Positions 60,149-64,000 of a stretch of DNA of 64,000 nucleotides are shown in pieces; the stretch's first letter is position 1; each line of letters starts with the position of its first letter. The translations under genes and the position numbers were made by a program. This DNA is from Sympetrum striolatum (Eukaryota > Arthropoda > Insecta > Odonata > Libellulidae), in the NCBI GenBank assembly GCA_947579665.1, contig OX388345.1:35245849-35309848 (forward strand). Direction: 5' to 3'. The notes beneath the pieces are model-generated. The model searched no databases. It had not been told where the DNA came from and saw only the letters and a list, made by a program, of their open reading frames with translations.

Positions 60149-61255
60149 ATACAAATTCACAGCCTAAACTACAAGCGTCATTGATCTGAAATTTTTATGA
60201 CATATTGGCCATAATGTGAAACCCCCAGGAAAAAAGAGACTTTGATCCTCAGTGTCATAGGTTCGATTCCAGAGGGCCCCAAAGTCTCGATTTTTCCCGT
60301 TTGAATGCATTGCCGTGATTTTCGGGAATTAAAAAAAAATACTTTCCGGATAGGTAGAGAAGTAAAACTCAAGGTGCCTATATTTATGGTCTTGGACTTT
60401 CGAAAACATCAATGACTTTTACAAAAGTTATCCTGGGTTCGATGCTAGGACGATGCAAAGATCTGCCCTTTAAAATACATGGGAGCCGTTTTTCATTATT
60501 TTTTAAGATGCACTTATCGAAATGATAGGATTTTCGTGCTTGGCTGGAAGATGTATGGTACGAATAAGTTTTAGAAAAAAATTTTCATAAGACCGTACTG
60601 TTCCTGGGTTCGAAGCCAGAGCACAATAACGTTTCTCTCATAAGGAATATAAAGGAAAAGTAGGACGTCATTTGAGGCAGTTGTAACCAATATTTCTGCT
60701 TGAATTTGCATACGCGGTTAGAGATGGTGTTTTTCTTTTGTGCTGCATAGAAAGTATTGCCTGAAAGACCCGGGTTCGATGCCGGGCGGTAAAAATATCA
60801 CCCATATATAATACTATGGGGTATCTTTTCATAATTTTTTTATGCATTTATCGATATGTAAGGGAGCTCTTGCTTAGATGGAAGATGTATATTAACACTT
60901 TGTTTAAGAAAAAAAATAGATAAGACCATGCTGTTCCTGGGTTCGATGCCAGAGCACATTATAATTTCTCAAATAAGGAGTGTATGTGAATAGTAGGACG
61001 TCGTTTGAGGTAGTTGCACCTAATAGTTTTGCTTGAATTTTCACACATAGTTTGATATGGTAATTTTCTATTTTGCTGCATAGTAAGTACACCAGGAAGA
61101 CCGGGGTTCGCTGCCAGGTGATTAAATTGCAGCGAATTCTACGAATATTTTGAATTTTTTTTTTCTTTTGATGTCCGTCCCGATATGATGCCGATATGAA
61201 ATTAGTGTTGTCGATCTGCTTGCAGTATGCAAGCTACATTTTACTCGTATAATAT
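60149..61255 (+). mobile_element. Tandem-repeat element, copy 2 (six B-box-bearing monomers)
   Basis: A second ~1.1-kb element in the same orientation, offset from copy 1 by 1104 bp. The B-box-like cores lie at 60260-60270 (GGTTCGATTCC), 60436-60446, 60607-60617, 60773-60783, 60940-60950 and 61105-61115. Spacings are 176, 171, 166, 167 and 165 bp. The first core and its surroundings (GTCATAGGTTCGATTCCAGA, then GGGCCCCAAAGTC) closely match copy 1. Monomers 3-4 and 5-6 form a ~333-bp dimer repeat (GAGGCAGTTGTA / GAGGTAGTTGCA with TTTCTGCTTGAATTT), whereas copy 1 has that pair once. The end is the same: GTCCCGATATGATGCCGA, then the hairpin at 61218-61234. There is no coding capacity. Confidence 0.75.
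61218..61234. other. 3'-end hairpin of tandem-repeat element, copy 2
   Basis: GCTTGC-AGTAT-GCAAGC, identical in stem and loop to the copy 1 hairpin but one pair shorter, because the flanking base has changed. Confidence 0.7.
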
Positions 61256-63672
61256 ATAAATGTACAACTGTAGCATAGCTAATGGTAAAGAAACTTGGAT
61301 AATTTTCTAAAATTACTAAGGTCGTTGTAAGAAAGTTCTAGCAGTCATGCCGAATAATTTCAAACTGTTGATTCTTTTTCTTTTAATGGAACTTATTCCG
61401 AGTAGCAAACTACTCTCCACTCCGTTATCCAACTAATCATTCTAACAAAGAAAAACAATCTTCCCGGAAAATTTACACAAAACGCTATAAATCTCAATTA
61501 GAGTAAATTAAAAAAGTCGTACCAAATCAACGGGAAGTAAAATTCTAAACTGTAAAATTTGTTCCCACAAAGATACACATGAATTCATGTAAATGGAAAA
61601 ACAAATTATGTGAGAGATATCTCTTCCGCGGACAAAAATCACGCAAACCACCAACAAGACGAATTTTCAAAAGCTCGGAAGTAAAGCTCACGATTCTCTC
61701 AAGACTTACGTGATCTGAAAACATTAAGATCATCGTGACCTCGACCACTGCTTTTTTTAGCTGTCACGAAAGTCAATTGGAAATCGAAACTGCAGACATT
61801 ATCGAACGAGGCGAGAATTTTAAGGAGCCTCGTCTTCCCAAAACTCTTTCCTTTCGCTCTCACGTTGTCCATTAAGAGAACATTCCAACATTCCGAATTT
61901 TTCCCAACATCATCTTGAAAAAATTTCGGAGGCATACGGTCTCGCTGGACTGTAGGGGAAATCCTTAACGTAAATATTTTTTTCCCTTTTGGGAACTTGA
62001 GGTGTACGAAATTACAGCCTTTCCTGTTTACGAAGAATGGAAGATTATAGACCGTACGCGAGTATGCAAATTATCCCATACAATGAAGGAGTGGCCTTCA
62101 TGTTGCTCAGGCTTTTGAAAACTCATAACTGTTCTTCGACCGGGAACAACCATTTATAACCAGAATAGTAAATATACATTAATGTATACATCGGATAAAT
62201 ACATTGAAACATCCGGGATAAGACGTATCATTTCTCTCGCTAATTACAGTCTGCGGTATCAATTATCTCCGATGGTTATTATAATCCCAAGGGCAACTTG
62301 GCGAAAATTAAAATTAATGCTGGCGGAGAGAGGAAGTGTTTAGCAGGAAAAAGATATAGAGAATGAATGGCCTTACTACGAATGATTTCATAAGAGGGTT
62401 CTTTGACCTACACCTATATACTCGGATACCGTTGGAAAATAAAATCTTTGCCCTTTTAAGCTCGTATCGTGTGCGAAAGTACGTGCGTGCGCTCGTGCAT
62501 GCGTGATAACCGATCATTCGATGAGGAGATTTGATGAACGACATTACCGATTCTCCGCACATATTACGGCATACATGCACGATAGAGACAACAGTATGAA
62601 ACATCGTCGCTCTCGGAATATCTCCGAGTTAAAACAAGACTTTTAAAATCCAAACTCCAGAAGAGCCAAGATGTCATACTATACCTATAATTCACGTACG
62701 TCACTTTACAAAGTTTATAGTCTGAAAAAGAAAAAAATAGACGTGCATTCTGATTTGACGGGAAAGCTGAAATTTTTAATTTTCCTCCATTATCTACACA
62801 TGGCGTGTTTCAAATATTTTTTACAAAAGGAGCAATAATAATGGAATCAAGTAATTAACAAATTAAATTTTTAATTAAAATGGCTTGTGAAATTGAAAAA
62901 GATAAAATTGTGCGTGATTTAAATTTCACGGGGAAGTGACAAGCGATGAAAATTTCATGAGAATTAATGGGACTACGTATTCAATTAAAAATGTATTGTT
63001 CCAACAATAGATGAATGAAGCTTCGAATTAATTGGATTTTACAGGGAAAATGAGTAACAATTTAATTTATAATAATATTGTATTGACAAATACCCACAAT
63101 ACATAAAAAATTTTTGACGATAATACAATTAAGGAATCTATCATACCCTTGCAACCACCATTATTCCAAAACTGGCTGACTATGATAAGACTTTTCGATC
63201 TAAATTTCCATCAGGGGATAGGAGGTTATCATGAAGATCAGAATGTTTCTACGTATATCAATATCTCTACGTATGAATTCTAGTGTAGAATAGGGCAAAA
63301 TGTTTTGATTCATTTTTTATTCATCTAAACTTTGAGAAATTCTTCCAGCAGGTATTTTCCTTTTACCTTTCGCTGGTGAGTGATAGGTGATACATTATAA
63401 TTATTACCATTTATATATTTAACCGTGCATATACATAAAAAGAGTAGATGGCAGAGTTCGGCATAATACCAAGAATATGGATTACCATTATATAAAAGAA
63501 AAGCGAAATGACAAACAGCTCAGTCAATACAAAAATAAAGCGCAAATACAAATTAATTGGCACATAAATGCAAATAGTAATGTAATGAAATTTTTACAAT
63601 GTACATTGTATACATTTTGTAACAAAACTTGGTAAAAACTATCTAAGTTGAACATTAATTAAAAGGAGTTAG
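61256..63672. other. Gene-free unique sequence
   Basis: No gene is recognised. A GC-richer stretch at about 61620-61960 and alternating GT/GC words near 62475-62505 are the only features. Open frames on the minus strand (up to 96 codons, 62314-62604) have no recognisable domain. Confidence 0.5.
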
Positions 63673-63733
63673 TCTAAGATTTTGTTACATCACTCGCAAA
63701 CTAGCTTTCGCCTTTCAATGACATAATCTTAGA
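63673..63733. repeat. Inverted repeat, 13-nt arms
   Basis: TCTAAGATTTTGT (63673-63685) pairs with ACATAATCTTAGA (63721-63733) with one mismatch, around a 35-nt loop. A 14-bp perfect palindrome ACAATGTACATTGT lies just upstream near 63598. It may be a small MITE relic. Confidence 0.45.
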
Positions 63734-64000
63734 TGATTTTAACCCGTGTAGTAGCACTAATGATTTTAGTTCTGGTTCATTGCATCGTATTCAATAATTA
63801 GCTACTGCACAGAGGGGAACCCAATGATAAAATGGACGCTGAGACACGTCGCATACCGAGAAGGCCAAATTTCTATCAAGGCAACAAGGGTCAATTTCCG
63901 CGTATTTCCCGGAGTCTGTTTTACAGGCCTTGTCCACTTGGCGGATGGATATTTGGCAGACGGGAGAACCATTCATCTGGTCCAACCCCTGCCAAGAACG
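63734..64000. other. Gene-free window end
   Basis: No gene is recognised. It becomes GC-richer from about 63800 to the window end, with a short minus-strand open frame of unknown meaning. An exon starting beyond the window cannot be excluded. Confidence 0.4.

Noticed and set aside
59151..61115. Cluster of tRNA genes
   Set aside because: Only the T-loop-like motif recurs. There is no A box, D-arm, anticodon arm or acceptor stem in any monomer.
59041..61255. CRISPR array
   Set aside because: The repeats are 148-176 bp and degenerate, without short identical repeats and unique spacers, and the DNA is eukaryotic in character.

Overview
The window reads as non-coding nuclear DNA from an arthropod, most likely an insect. 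By eye it is AT-rich, CpG does not look depleted, and there are no bacterial-style packed genes, Shine-Dalgarno-led reading frames or operons. The mobile-element relics are of eukaryotic type: tRNA-derived SINEs, a non-LTR retrotransposon tail, fold-back MITEs and tandem-repeat elements. The species cannot be named from this sequence. No intact protein gene, rRNA or functional tRNA was recognised. The longest open frames (155-159 codons) lie in GC-richer patches where stop codons are rare, and they match no family I know. The stretch is best read as a long intron or an intergenic region.

Layout. 1-14 kb is AT-rich unique sequence with a 179-bp fold-back MITE (3.1 kb), two degenerate tandem duplications (3.4 and 7.8 kb), a SINE relic and a small minisatellite (12.6-12.8 kb). 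14-30 kb holds a set of fold-back or tail sequences that share a CTGANGA / GAAAC(C)RGTYGT type motif (14.0, 20.3, 23.3, 27.2 and 28.7 kb), and a perfect palindrome with a possible target duplication (29.8 kb). 30-46 kb is mostly unique DNA in which GC-richer patches alternate with AT-rich spacers. It contains a GA microsatellite, a pair of perfect hairpins (39.5 kb), a decayed LINE 3' end (41.2-41.5 kb), a 47-bp direct repeat pair (43.9 and 44.6 kb) and a 60-68 bp near-perfect palindrome (45.4 kb). 46-54 kb is unique, with two convergent protein-like open frames at 48.7-49.3 kb that I could not assign. 54-56.7 kb has a 15-bp minisatellite, two head-to-head tRNA-derived SINE heads, a small inverted repeat enclosing CRE/AP-1/E-box-like words, and half a copy of the 3.1-kb MITE.

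The most striking structure is at 59.04-61.26 kb. Two tandem ~1.1-kb elements are each built from about six degenerate ~150-176 bp monomers. Every monomer carries a motif close to the RNA polymerase III B-box or tRNA T-loop (GGTTCGANNCC), giving twelve copies in phase. Each element ends in the same short hairpin, and simple repeats flank the pair. This organisation resembles tandem-repeat-bearing, Helitron2/HINE-like or 'pearl'-like non-autonomous elements that turn into satellite DNA. A GC-rich island lies just upstream (58.06-58.56 kb).

No genes work together here in a pathway sense. The content is repeats and candidate non-coding regulatory DNA.
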